Below are positions 35,029 through 43,448 of a stretch of 49,331 nt of DNA, piece after piece. Each line of letters starts with the position of its first letter. Position 1 is the stretch's first letter. Below the pieces are notes generated by a model. It searched no databases and had not been told where the DNA came from. It saw nothing but the letters and a program-made list of their open reading frames with translations. The DNA is taken from NCBI GenBank assembly GCA_030833925.1, contig JAURGE010000017.1, positions 1 to 49,331 on the forward strand, in the 5' to 3' direction. This DNA is from Alphaproteobacteria bacterium. Lineage in GTDB: Bacteria; Pseudomonadota; Alphaproteobacteria; Bin95. Position numbers and translations under genes: made by a program.

Positions 35029-36201
35029 ATGATGTCTTCCCGTCCCGGTCGCCATTTCTTGCAAATTCCTGGTCCCAGTAACTCACCTGATCGCATTTTA
35101 GCAGCTATGGCAAAGCCTACCATGGATCACCGGGGGCCTGATTTTGGTGTTTTTGGCAAAAAATTATTGAACGACATCCGAGGTATCTTCAGGACGGAAC
35201 ACCCAGTAGTAATTTATCCGTCTTCCGGCACTGGTGCATGGGAGGCAGCACTAGTCAATTTGTTTCAGCCCGGAGATAAGCTCCTAATGGTTGAAACAGG
35301 GCAATTTGCAACCCTTTGGCAGGAACTGGCTCAAAGATTGGGACTGGATGCGGAATTTATACCCGGCGACTGGCGACGGGGAGTCCAGCCAGATGTCGTT
35401 GAAGCCAGACTAAAGGCGGACAGTGGAAGGACAATTAAGGGCGTCTGCATGGTTCACAATGAAACATCGACAGGCGCTACTAGCTCCGTTTCTGAGGTCC
35501 GAAAAGCAATTGATGCCGCGGGTCATGATGCACTGTTTCTAGTAGATACAATTTCGGGCCTCGGTTGCATGGACTATCAACATGATGAATGGGGAGTAGA
35601 TGTTTCTATTGGGGGTTCGCAAAAAGGTTTGATGACCCCACCAGGCCTAGGAATGAACGCAATTGGGCCTAGGGCTTTAGAAGCCTCGAAAGTCGGAGGG
35701 GTAAGGAGGTCTTACTGGGATTGGGCAGCTATGCTGGAAATCAACTCTGGCGGCTATTTCCCCTATACACCTGCAACAAACCTTTTGTACGGCTTGCGAG
35801 AAGCAATCGACATGTTGAACGAAGAGGGTCTCGATAATGTCTTTGCACGGCATGATCGACTTGCCTCTGCTGCGCGGCAGGCAGTTCAAGCTTGGGGGTT
35901 GGAGATCCAGTGCGAGATAGCAGAAGATCGATCAAATGTTTTAACGGCGTTGCGAGTGCCTAATGGTTGTGACGCTGATAACGTTCGTGCAGTTATTTTG
36001 AAGAATTTTGATGTGTCTCTCGGAAATGGGCTTGGGAAGGTGAAAGGTAAAGTTTTTCGTATTGGTCATTTGGGCGATTTCAACGAACCCATGCTGCTTG
36101 GCACGCTTGCAGCGGTTGAAACTGGATTGCGGCTTGCAGATGTGCCTCATCAGTCCGGTGGCGTGGATGCCGCGATGCGTTATTTAGCTGAGACGGCTTA
36201 A
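35029..36201 (+). CDS. Serine--glyoxylate aminotransferase (class V PLP aminotransferase)
   Basis: A 390-residue PLP enzyme that moves the amino group of serine to glyoxylate, giving hydroxypyruvate and glycine. The N-terminal block RHFLQIPGPSNSPDRIL is typical, with SSGTGAWEAALVNL near residue 66, the Asp in LFLVDTISGLGCMDY near 169 and the PLP lysine in GGSQKGLM near 201. AGGAG precedes the ATG; a second ATG follows at once. The neighbouring reductase would finish conversion to glycerate. It resembles SgaA of the methylotroph serine cycle, but no other serine-cycle gene is seen here. Confidence 0.92.
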   Translation: MMSSRPGRHFLQIPGPSNSPDRILAAMAKPTMDHRGPDFGVFGKKLLNDIRGIFRTEHPVVIYPSSGTGAWEAALVNLFQPGDKLLMVETGQFATLWQELAQRLGLDAEFIPGDWRRGVQPDVVEARLKADSGRTIKGVCMVHNETSTGATSSVSEVRKAIDAAGHDALFLVDTISGLGCMDYQHDEWGVDVSIGGSQKGLMTPPGLGMNAIGPRALEASKVGGVRRSYWDWAAMLEINSGGYFPYTPATNLLYGLREAIDMLNEEGLDNVFARHDRLASAARQAVQAWGLEIQCEIAEDRSNVLTALRVPNGCDADNVRAVILKNFDVSLGNGLGKVKGKVFRIGHLGDFNEPMLLGTLAAVETGLRLADVPHQSGGVDAAMRYLAETA

Positions 36202-36228
36202 ATAAGCGCCTTTGGCACCTGGAAGTGC

Positions 36229-37374
36229 TCAATCAATTTTGAACTGTTCAAGGGCTGCGTGGTCTATCTCAATCCCTAGGCCAGAACCTTGAGGGATTTG
36301 AACTACGCCACTTTCATGTTCTATCGGGCTTTGAAGAATAGCCTGTCTGAACGGGTGCTCGCTCCGATCAAATTCTAGAATTGGTGCCTTTGGGGTGTAG
36401 CTTGGTGGGGTGTCAGGGAGAACAGCTAATAACTGCAAAGCTGCAGCTAACCCTATGCCAGTGCCCCACACGTGCGGCAAGTAACGGATGCCAAATGCAG
36501 CGGCCATATCGGCAATTTTCTTGCACTCAGAAAGCCCCCCAGCAGCGGCTGTATCTGGTTGAATGATATCGATCGCACGTCGCTGCAAAATGTCTCTAAA
36601 TCCCCACCGGGTAAAGTCGCACTCACCACCAGCGACTGGAATAGGCTGACCGCGACGAACTTCCTCATATGATCCCAAGTCGTCAGGTGTCACTGGCTCC
36701 TCAAACCAGCGGATATCGTCTTCAGCAATGGCGTTTCCCAAGCGGATTGCCTCGATAGAGTCAAAGCCATGATTGGCATCGATCATCAAATTAATATCGG
36801 GACCTATTGCAGCCCTGCAGGCTTTGATTAATTTCGCATCTGATGAAACGTCAAACCCAATTTTAATTTTTACGGCATGAAAACCTTCTGCTGCATAGCC
36901 TTCCACCTCACGAACCACATAATCGAGCGGGTTACCTTCATCGAGACGATATGTACCAGTTGCGTAGGCTTTCACTTCTGTGCGGATAGGTCCTCCCAGA
37001 AGACGATGGACGGGTTCGTCTAAACGTTTCCCTTTAAGATCCCAAAGCGCAATATCGATGCCTGAAAGAGCCGTTATGGCTAGCCCTTTCTGTCCCTGGT
37101 CTAGAAACAGATTGTGCAATTGCTGCCATATTGAATCGATTGCAAATGCATCCTTGCCGATCAGGTGCGGTTTAAAAGCCTCGATAACAGCAGCATTTAG
37201 GCGAGCTGGACCAAAGCATTCTCCCCAGCCTGTCTCGCCTGACTCATCGGTTATCTCAACAATACAACCTTCTCGCTTGTCAGCCCTGTTGAAAGACCAA
37301 TGAAAGGGTTTTGTTAGTGGAGCTGATAAGACGTGCGTTCTTATGGATGAAATGTTGGTCTTATTTAATGGCAT
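36229..37374 (-). CDS. Mandelate racemase/muconate lactonizing enzyme family protein (enolase superfamily)
   Basis: A 381-residue enzyme with capping domain and barrel. The catalytic KxK is in HAVKIKIGF near residue 167, metal ligands are Asp in LMIDANHG near 197, Glu in WFEEPV near 225 and Glu in VAGGECDF near 249, and the general-base His is in RYLPHVWGTG near 302. KxK with a late His places it in the mandelate racemase subgroup, mostly acid-sugar dehydratases and racemases. Its ATG shares one base with the stop of the E1 beta gene (TAATG). It is the last gene of the seven-gene operon. Confidence 0.9.
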   Translation of the reverse strand: MPLNKTNISSIRTHVLSAPLTKPFHWSFNRADKREGCIVEITDESGETGWGECFGPARLNAAVIEAFKPHLIGKDAFAIDSIWQQLHNLFLDQGQKGLAITALSGIDIALWDLKGKRLDEPVHRLLGGPIRTEVKAYATGTYRLDEGNPLDYVVREVEGYAAEGFHAVKIKIGFDVSSDAKLIKACRAAIGPDINLMIDANHGFDSIEAIRLGNAIAEDDIRWFEEPVTPDDLGSYEEVRRGQPIPVAGGECDFTRWGFRDILQRRAIDIIQPDTAAAGGLSECKKIADMAAAFGIRYLPHVWGTGIGLAAALQLLAVLPDTPPSYTPKAPILEFDRSEHPFRQAILQSPIEHESGVVQIPQGSGLGIEIDHAALEQFKID

Positions 37375-38339
37375 TAATCTATCCGTCTAGCAGCCTGGGC
37401 TATATCGTCCGCGGTTACCCTGACCTCATCTTCAAGGTTTGGAGCATATGAAATTGGAATACGAGGAGCGGCGAGGCGAATTGGCGGACGTTTTAACAAA
37501 CCAAAATGCCGCTCAGAAATTGTTGCTAGAATTTCTGCACCAAAACCACTGACGCTCACCGCTTCATGGCAGACTATAAGTCTGCCAGTTTTAGATAGTG
37601 ATTTGGCAACTGCTTCTTCGTCCCAGGGCCAAAGGCTTCTGAGATCAATTACTTCTGCCTCTATTCCTTCCCTAGATAATATCTTTGTTGCGTCCAAAGC
37701 AGTGTGAAGCTGCGCCGACCAGGAAACGATAGTGACGTCTGTTCCACTCCTGGCTATCCGTGCTTTTCCTAAAGGAATAATTTCTCCCGAGTTTACCTCG
37801 CCACTGACATCCCAAAGGTTTTTGTGCTCCATATAAACAACGGGATCGTCAGCCTCGATTGCTGCAGATAACAAGCCGTAATTATCTGCAGGTGTTGAAG
37901 GTGCCACGACAACAAGACCAGGTATGTGGGTATACCAGGACTCAAGTGACTGGGAATGTTGAGCTGCTGAAGATCGCCACATACCCATGGGCTCTCTCAC
38001 AGTGATCGGGACCTTGGATTGGCCACCAAACATGTATCGTGCCTTGGCAGCTTGATTCACTAATTCGTCTATTGCGCATAGTGCAAAGTCAGCGAAACGC
38101 ATCTCTACAATTGGCCGGGTGCCTGCCATCGCTGCACCCACAGCAGCTCCCATGATCGCAGCTTCAGATATAGGTGCCGAACAGATCCGATCAGTTCCAA
38201 ATTCAGCTTCTAGGCCGGCGTATTGGCCAAATACACCGCCACGTCCCAGATCTTCTCCAACACACCACACTGTTGGGTCGGCGCGCATTGCCTCTTGAAC
38301 AGCTAATCTTCCAGCCTCTCGGTAGGTCATTGACGGCAT
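37374..38339 (-). CDS. TPP-dependent 2-oxoacid/acetoin dehydrogenase E1, beta subunit
   Basis: A 321-residue beta subunit of a two-part E1. It carries VGEDLGRGGVFGQYAGLE near residue 25, ISEAAIMGAAVGAAMAGTRPI near 57, RYMFGGQSKVPITVREPMG near 97, AQHSQSLESWYTHIPGL near 120 and CHEAVSVSGFGAEI near 263. The frame opens far upstream inside the alpha gene; the ATG at 38339 (MPSMTYREA) is the family start, five bases after the alpha stop. No E2 or E3 gene lies nearby, so the complex partner, if any, is elsewhere. Confidence 0.92.
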   Translation of the reverse strand: MPSMTYREAGRLAVQEAMRADPTVWCVGEDLGRGGVFGQYAGLEAEFGTDRICSAPISEAAIMGAAVGAAMAGTRPIVEMRFADFALCAIDELVNQAAKARYMFGGQSKVPITVREPMGMWRSSAAQHSQSLESWYTHIPGLVVVAPSTPADNYGLLSAAIEADDPVVYMEHKNLWDVSGEVNSGEIIPLGKARIARSGTDVTIVSWSAQLHTALDATKILSREGIEAEVIDLRSLWPWDEEAVAKSLSKTGRLIVCHEAVSVSGFGAEILATISERHFGLLKRPPIRLAAPRIPISYAPNLEDEVRVTADDIAQAARRID

Positions 38340-38343
38340 AAAT

Positions 38344-39336
38344 TTAGGTATCCAGAGGTTGCAATGCGCCGATGTCCTGCACGTCGGCGTAGGCATTTAC
38401 GGTGTTGGGCCAGGGTGAGGCTTTTGCATCATCAAAAGCAGCTTGCATTTCGTCGAATGCATTAGATCGAAAGCTATCTAGTTCGGTCTGACTCATGCCA
38501 GCACCTGTCAAAAGAGTTGAGGCTCTTGAGATAGGGCAGTTAGTCCACTTTTTATCGGCTTCGCCATCAGGCCGATATGCTGCTTTGTCTACGCTTGTAT
38601 GGCCAAGGAGACGGTAAGTGACGGCATGCAGAAGACGTGGTCCGCCGCCGGCTCGAATGGCTGCAACTAACCTGGTAGTTGCATCCTCGACAGCCATAAC
38701 GTCATTTCCATCTACCTGCTCGGCGGCTATTCCGAGAGCCTCAGCACGTTTACCTGGACTGTCGCCACCGGTGACGTCTTTTGAACGTGTAGTGGAGGCC
38801 CACTCATTATCCTCGCAAACAAATAATACCGGAAGCTTAAAGGCTGCTGCCCAATTCAGTCCCTCCAAGAAGGGGCCACGATTTATTGCACCGTCGCCGA
38901 AGATACAGACGGAAATTTTATCTTGGCCCATAAGCTTTGCAGCATGAGCCGCGCCTGCTGCTATGTTGATATTGGCAGCAACAACGCCATTTGCACCCAG
39001 CATCCCTACTGAGAAATCGGCGATATGCATGGAGCCGCCTTTGCCACCACAAATACCACCTTCACGACCGAACAACTCGCGCATCATGGCTGTGGCATCT
39101 GCTCCCTTTGCAAGGGTGTGGCCGTGTCCTCTGTGAGTGGAAAGTAAAAAGTCGTCCTTTCGGAGCGCGGCGCAAATTCCCGTTGCGCACGCTTCTTGAC
39201 CGATGGATGGGTGAATCGCTCCTAAAACTAATTTTTCATCTGCTGCTCGAATTGCAAATTCTTCAAATGCTCGGATACGAAGCATCATACGAAATCGCTC
39301 GGAGAGCCGTCCCACATCCAGATTGGTTTTTACCAT
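38344..39336 (-). CDS. TPP-dependent 2-oxoacid/acetoin dehydrogenase E1, alpha subunit
   Basis: A 330-residue alpha subunit. The TPP/Mg motif is seen as FGDGAINRGPFLEGLNWAA near residue 155, and CEDNEWASTT follows near 184. GQEACATGICAALRKDDFLL lies near 43 and GGKGGSMHI near 97, both typical of AcoA-like and PDH alpha subunits. Together with the beta gene it would decarboxylate a 2-oxoacid or cleave an acetoin-like acyloin. Its start directly abuts the stop of the TauD-type gene (TAGATG). Confidence 0.92.
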   Translation of the reverse strand: MVKTNLDVGRLSERFRMMLRIRAFEEFAIRAADEKLVLGAIHPSIGQEACATGICAALRKDDFLLSTHRGHGHTLAKGADATAMMRELFGREGGICGGKGGSMHIADFSVGMLGANGVVAANINIAAGAAHAAKLMGQDKISVCIFGDGAINRGPFLEGLNWAAAFKLPVLFVCEDNEWASTTRSKDVTGGDSPGKRAEALGIAAEQVDGNDVMAVEDATTRLVAAIRAGGGPRLLHAVTYRLLGHTSVDKAAYRPDGEADKKWTNCPISRASTLLTGAGMSQTELDSFRSNAFDEMQAAFDDAKASPWPNTVNAYADVQDIGALQPLDT

Positions 39337-40425
39337 CTACACGGCTTCCAAGGGCGCATTAAGTTTCACCGTTGCTGGTGTAATAACCCCACCTCTATCG
39401 CCTATCGTGACAGAACCAAACCTCTGTGAAAATGCTTCTGGCAGGGACCTCCCGTCTTTGGAAGCAAGCCAGAGACGCAAGAGATGACGCCGTTCCGAGG
39501 GCTCTGGCCAATCTTCAAACCCTAAACGGTCGTGTAGCAACGTATGATTATGAACCAGCTGCACGTCTCCTGGCTGAAATTCCATATCCAGCTTGAGATC
39601 TGGCTGGTTTGCCAGATGGTCAAACATATCTAACGCTCGGATCCGCTTTTCGCTGAGGCGTGGTGCGTCTTCGAAACGCTGTGCGCTGTCGATGTATCGG
39701 CGCTGATAGTGAATGGTGATATTGCCTTCATGCCACGTCAGTGGGGGCAACATATAATAGCCCTTCATGCCGACTGGTATTTCTCCACGGCGGTCAATCG
39801 CATTTGGTTGAAACAACTCCAATGCTAAGTCAGGTGCTTGATCTCGCATTAGATTGTAGATCGTCATCGCACTGACCAGCATCGATTCACCGCCGGATTT
39901 GGCCGTTTTTAGGCATAACAGTCCAACAATGTCGGTTGAATCAGTATGAAAGGTTTGCCGCGCTGTGGTTTGGTAAATTCGGGCGTTTGGATCGTCAGGA
40001 TCGCGACCTAGATCCTTTACGTGTCCCAAAATATGCCCTTTAGCATTCTGGGATCTAGCGGATCCTAGATGGGCGCCAAGCCCATAGAATGCAGCCGCTG
40101 ATAATTCAGTTCCCCATTCATCCACTGGTAGGCCTCGCAGAAGTGCAAAGCCGCGGCCATGCATCACATCACTTTCAATATTTGATAGCCTTTTTGAAAA
40201 ATTAGGCAGAGGGAACATGGCTGCAGTTATCATAGCAATGTTTCCACCAGATGATCTTAAGGCGGTGCGTGCCGCAAAACCGATTTCATCTATTTCGGCG
40301 GGCTCTAGTAATTCCTTCCATTCGTTTGACTTAGCCATTTCTGACCCAAGCCATACAGAGGGGCCTTTCACCTTCGGTGGTAAATCATCGATTGCTGTGA
40401 CTTTTTCGTTCAATGCCATGTTCAT
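39337..40425 (-). CDS. TauD/TfdA-family dioxygenase (long form)
   Basis: A 362-residue Fe(II)/2-oxoglutarate oxygenase. The first iron-binding pair is in TFHTDSTDIVGLL near residue 160. The distal His lies in VHNHTLLHDR near 296 and the Arg in RRHLLRLWL near 315. The DxxGLLCLKTAKSGGES block is common in a TauD subgroup of unknown function. Starts at 40425 and 40419 are both possible, while the frame itself extends into the VOC gene. It follows that gene by 26 bases and abuts E1 alpha. The substrate is unknown, but its operon suggests a hydroxylation or cleavage feeding the E1. Confidence 0.86.
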   Translation of the reverse strand: MNMALNEKVTAIDDLPPKVKGPSVWLGSEMAKSNEWKELLEPAEIDEIGFAARTALRSSGGNIAMITAAMFPLPNFSKRLSNIESDVMHGRGFALLRGLPVDEWGTELSAAAFYGLGAHLGSARSQNAKGHILGHVKDLGRDPDDPNARIYQTTARQTFHTDSTDIVGLLCLKTAKSGGESMLVSAMTIYNLMRDQAPDLALELFQPNAIDRRGEIPVGMKGYYMLPPLTWHEGNITIHYQRRYIDSAQRFEDAPRLSEKRIRALDMFDHLANQPDLKLDMEFQPGDVQLVHNHTLLHDRLGFEDWPEPSERRHLLRLWLASKDGRSLPEAFSQRFGSVTIGDRGGVITPATVKLNAPLEAV

Positions 40426-40451
40426 CCCATTCCTGCCTAAAACTAAAAACC

Positions 40452-41330
40452 TTAATCCCGGGCCCAGCCGGCGCCCCATAAATTTACGGCTTTGCCGTCA
40501 GTGCCATCCCACCACCGCGGTCCTGTGCTTCTGGATATTCTTTCTATCTCAGCGGAAATTTCTATCTTGTCTCCCAAAGGATCCTCGATCATGAAAAAGA
40601 GATTGTTTCCAGCACCATGTCGCCCAGGACCCCACCAGATTGGTATATTTAAATTGCCAAAATGGTCTGCCCAATCCCGCATGGCCATCCAGCCTGTAGT
40701 TTCATAGGCGTGATGATCGTGACGGTTTGAAGAGGCCCCGAAGGCAGCAAAACTGTGGTGCTCTTCATCTGTTCGCCAGAATGCAACTTGTTTTGAACTT
40801 TTATCGTTAACATCCTTAAGGACATAGTCGGATGGAGAAAATGCGAGTGTTTTCTCGTAGAACGAAATCATTTCATCCAAATTATTGGTTGCGACAACAA
40901 TGTGTTGGAGCCGCGCTGCCATAGACATAGGAGGAGAATTATTTGAGGCTTTCGGGGAAGGTAGATCTAACCGGTTGAGCCCGAAGACACTCACCCACCC
41001 ATCCGGATCAACTACTGCGACAGCATCATCGTTAAATAAGGGCGAGGGGTTTTCTATCGAATTGATGCCCTGTGCCTTAACGAATGCCCTAACCTCTTCC
41101 AATTGTCGTCGGTCCTGCAGTCGAAAGCCATGGTATGGTCGACTGTGAGCATGCCCCTTTCCAATCACTACGCGGCGTTGTTGACCTTGCAAAAGAATGT
41201 TGCCGCTATCGAGAGGGTAAGCGTCGTATCCGATTGCTTTACAGTAAAAATTGACAATCAATGCCGGATCCGGCGCGTTGATTTTGAAGTGATCAAGCTG
41301 TGCTGGCCAGATTGGTGATTCGATAAGCAT
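40452..41330 (-). CDS. Extradiol-type dioxygenase of the VOC superfamily (two-domain)
   Basis: A 292-residue protein with two VOC modules, as in catechol 2,3-dioxygenases. The second module carries all three iron ligands: His in LQHIVVATNN near residue 143, His in HDHHAYET near 203 and Glu in DKIEISAEIE near 263. The first module (LDHFKINAPDP) lacks the Glu. This layout is that of active type I extradiol ring-cleaving enzymes, although other 2-His-1-Glu reactions are possible. No ring-cleavage hydrolase or decarboxylase is in the operon, so the substrate may not be a catechol. Confidence 0.86.
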   Translation of the reverse strand: MLIESPIWPAQLDHFKINAPDPALIVNFYCKAIGYDAYPLDSGNILLQGQQRRVVIGKGHAHSRPYHGFRLQDRRQLEEVRAFVKAQGINSIENPSPLFNDDAVAVVDPDGWVSVFGLNRLDLPSPKASNNSPPMSMAARLQHIVVATNNLDEMISFYEKTLAFSPSDYVLKDVNDKSSKQVAFWRTDEEHHSFAAFGASSNRHDHHAYETTGWMAMRDWADHFGNLNIPIWWGPGRHGAGNNLFFMIEDPLGDKIEISAEIERISRSTGPRWWDGTDGKAVNLWGAGWARD

Positions 41331-41403
41331 TTATCTGTCCTCAAGGTATTTTGAAGAGGGAGGTCAGACTATTTCGGCGTAAAAATCTAATATCTGAAAT
41401 TTA

Positions 41404-42372
41404 TCAGTCCTGTATCCGCTCTAATTTTTGCAATGACCGCAACGGTCTAGGCATTGGCTCGTCCCCAAAGCTTGAGGGCCAATTGGTGTAGGAAACTTCG
41501 CCAACGTAAATGTCTCCTCGGCTATCAACCGCTAAACCGTGCGGAGCCATGAATTTCCCTATCTCAAGTCCTGGCCCGTCCTGACCGCCAAGGCGTGAAA
41601 GCAAATTTCCCTGATTATCTACAATCGACAGGCGCGGCCCAAGGTTCTTGTAAGCTCTATTAACAGGCATTCCCGGCCCTAGTTCCCCAATGAAGCAGTG
41701 TGGGCATTTCCCTCGAGGCATGAATAAACCACAGGGTCTGTGGAGGTTATTCCATTGGCCTTCGTATTTTCCATTCTCATTGAAAACCTGGACGCGATGG
41801 TTCTCTCTATCCGCTACGTAGACGAACCCATCGTCATCAGAAACTATATTGTGAACAAGGTTAAATTGACCTGGCCCAGTGCCAGGCTCACCCCAGGTTA
41901 GAACCCGCTTTCCGTTAGGATCGTATTTATGGACGTGGGCGTTCCCATAACCATCGGAGACAAAAATATGTCCATCACGTGCTAACGCAGTATGTGTGCA
42001 GCGATGGAAAGGCTCACCTGACATAAATGGAGCTGGTTTACCAGGAATCCCAATTTCTAAGACGACTTCGCCGTCGAGAGTGCACTTGCGAACAGTATGG
42101 TCACCATCGTCCGTGCAATAAAGCATTTCATCCGGACCGATATGCAAGCCATGCGCTCGGGTAAATAAACCCTCTCCCCAAGACTTCAAAAACTTGCCAT
42201 CACGGTCAAAAATTATCATTGGGTGTTCTGATCGATTGAATACGTAAACCCTGTCTTTGTGATCGACAGCAACTGCCGCCACGTCCATCAGTTCCCAGCC
42301 GTCTGGGAGCTCGCCCCATCCGTCCAGTACTCGATAGCGATAATCGCCTGTTCCCAAGATAACAGCGGACAT
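41404..42372 (-). CDS. NHL-repeat six-bladed beta-propeller protein
   Basis: A 322-residue propeller with repeated blades such as VAVDHKDRVYVFNRSEHP, ALARDGHIFVSDGYGNAHVHKYD and GFVYVADRENHRVQVFNENG, matching NHL/peptidyl-amidoglycolate-lyase-like proteins. There is no signal peptide, so it is probably cytoplasmic. It has two CxxC-like cysteines in RGKCPHCF near residue 226. Such propellers can be lyases or lactonases using a central metal. It lies 19 bases after the dehydrogenase gene in the operon. The exact reaction is unknown. Confidence 0.83.
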   Translation of the reverse strand: MSAVILGTGDYRYRVLDGWGELPDGWELMDVAAVAVDHKDRVYVFNRSEHPMIIFDRDGKFLKSWGEGLFTRAHGLHIGPDEMLYCTDDGDHTVRKCTLDGEVVLEIGIPGKPAPFMSGEPFHRCTHTALARDGHIFVSDGYGNAHVHKYDPNGKRVLTWGEPGTGPGQFNLVHNIVSDDDGFVYVADRENHRVQVFNENGKYEGQWNNLHRPCGLFMPRGKCPHCFIGELGPGMPVNRAYKNLGPRLSIVDNQGNLLSRLGGQDGPGLEIGKFMAPHGLAVDSRGDIYVGEVSYTNWPSSFGDEPMPRPLRSLQKLERIQD

Positions 42373-42391
42373 GTCGGCAGTTTCCTTTGTG

Positions 42392-43324
42392 TCAGTCAGC
42401 CTTCAAGGCGGCTTCAACTTTTTCTTTATCAACGTCAATTAGAATTCCTGCACGCTCCTGTTGCAGTAGCATGAAAGAACGACTGTCACGATGACCCCAG
42501 TCACGGTTAAGTGCCTCCGTCATTTCTGCTCGGGTCAACTCAATAATGCGGGCTGGAACTCCGGCATCCCGTGCCATTTCAGCCGCCAAGCTTACGTCCT
42601 TATGGGCTAGCTTTAATGCAAAATCCGGCGGGTCATAGTCATTGATTAAATAGTGGTCGGCAAGACTGTCAAAGGTCCGCGTTCGGCCTCGTGCACCCAT
42701 TCGGATTGCCTCAAAAAGCGAGAGTGGATCAACGCCTGCTTTGACGCCAGCAGAGAAAATCTCACCAATCGCGCACTGAATTGCATAGCCTGCGGAGTTA
42801 TGAACCAATTTAGCGATAGATCCAGCACCAATTGGGCCAATGTATCGAACCGCATCGCCCATCGTATCTAGGGGACCACGGTTTGCTTCAAACACATCCT
42901 TATCGCCGCCAACCCAAATCGCGCATCGGCCAGATTTTGCTCCTTTTGGGCCACCCGAAACTGGCGCGTCCAACATATGGACGCCCTTTTCGGCAAACTT
43001 GGCATGAATTTCTCGAACCACAGTAGGCGAGTTCGTCGAGAGGTCAAAAAATACCGACCCAGGTTTCATACCAGCCAGTAAGCCAGTGTGCTCATCTGTG
43101 GCAACGGTCCGGACTTCGGGTGGACCTGGTAGTGAGGTCAGAACAACATCACATTGAGCTCCTAGGGCTTTTGGTGTTTCCGCCCAGGTTGCGCCGGCAT
43201 CCAAATGCGTTTTGGCGGCCTGCTGCGAAATGTCATGAACAATGATCTTGTGTCCGCCCTTACTTTGCAGGTTGCTTGCGAAGCTAGCCCCCATAGTTCC
43301 AAGGCCAATAAATCCGACTTGCAT
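42392..43324 (-). CDS. 3-hydroxyisobutyrate dehydrogenase-family NAD(P)-dependent oxidoreductase
   Basis: A 310-residue beta-hydroxyacid dehydrogenase. The Rossmann motif FIGLGTMGASFA lies at residues 4-15, the substrate motif DAPVSGGPKGAKSG near 119 and the catalytic Lys in GSIAKLVHNSAG near 171. It is a paralogue of the valine-pathway enzyme at 5563 but not close, and its neighbours are not valine genes. Tartronate semialdehyde, sulfolactaldehyde and succinic semialdehyde are all possible substrates in this family. It is the first gene of the seven-gene operon. Confidence 0.88.
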   Translation of the reverse strand: MQVGFIGLGTMGASFASNLQSKGGHKIIVHDISQQAAKTHLDAGATWAETPKALGAQCDVVLTSLPGPPEVRTVATDEHTGLLAGMKPGSVFFDLSTNSPTVVREIHAKFAEKGVHMLDAPVSGGPKGAKSGRCAIWVGGDKDVFEANRGPLDTMGDAVRYIGPIGAGSIAKLVHNSAGYAIQCAIGEIFSAGVKAGVDPLSLFEAIRMGARGRTRTFDSLADHYLINDYDPPDFALKLAHKDVSLAAEMARDAGVPARIIELTRAEMTEALNRDWGHRDSRSFMLLQQERAGILIDVDKEKVEAALKAD

Positions 43325-43414
43325 AGTGGTAGTTTCTCCTATGGATGGAGAAGCTTAGGCTCGCTTAGCTTGATCCGCCAAGCCCCTTCTAACCAAGAGT
43401 AAATAATTTTTCGG

Positions 43415-43435
43415 TCATTGGCGTAAAACCAATGA
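43415..43435 (-). terminator. Hairpin between the MetE-like gene and the operon
   Basis: On the minus strand TCATTGG and CCAATGA form a perfect 7-bp stem with a 7-base loop, 13 bases after the MetE-like stop, followed by CCGAAAAATTATTT. A U-rich tail is only partial. It probably separates the MetE-like gene from the operon starting at 43324. Confidence 0.5.
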
Positions 43436-43448
43436 AAATCTTTTAGGT

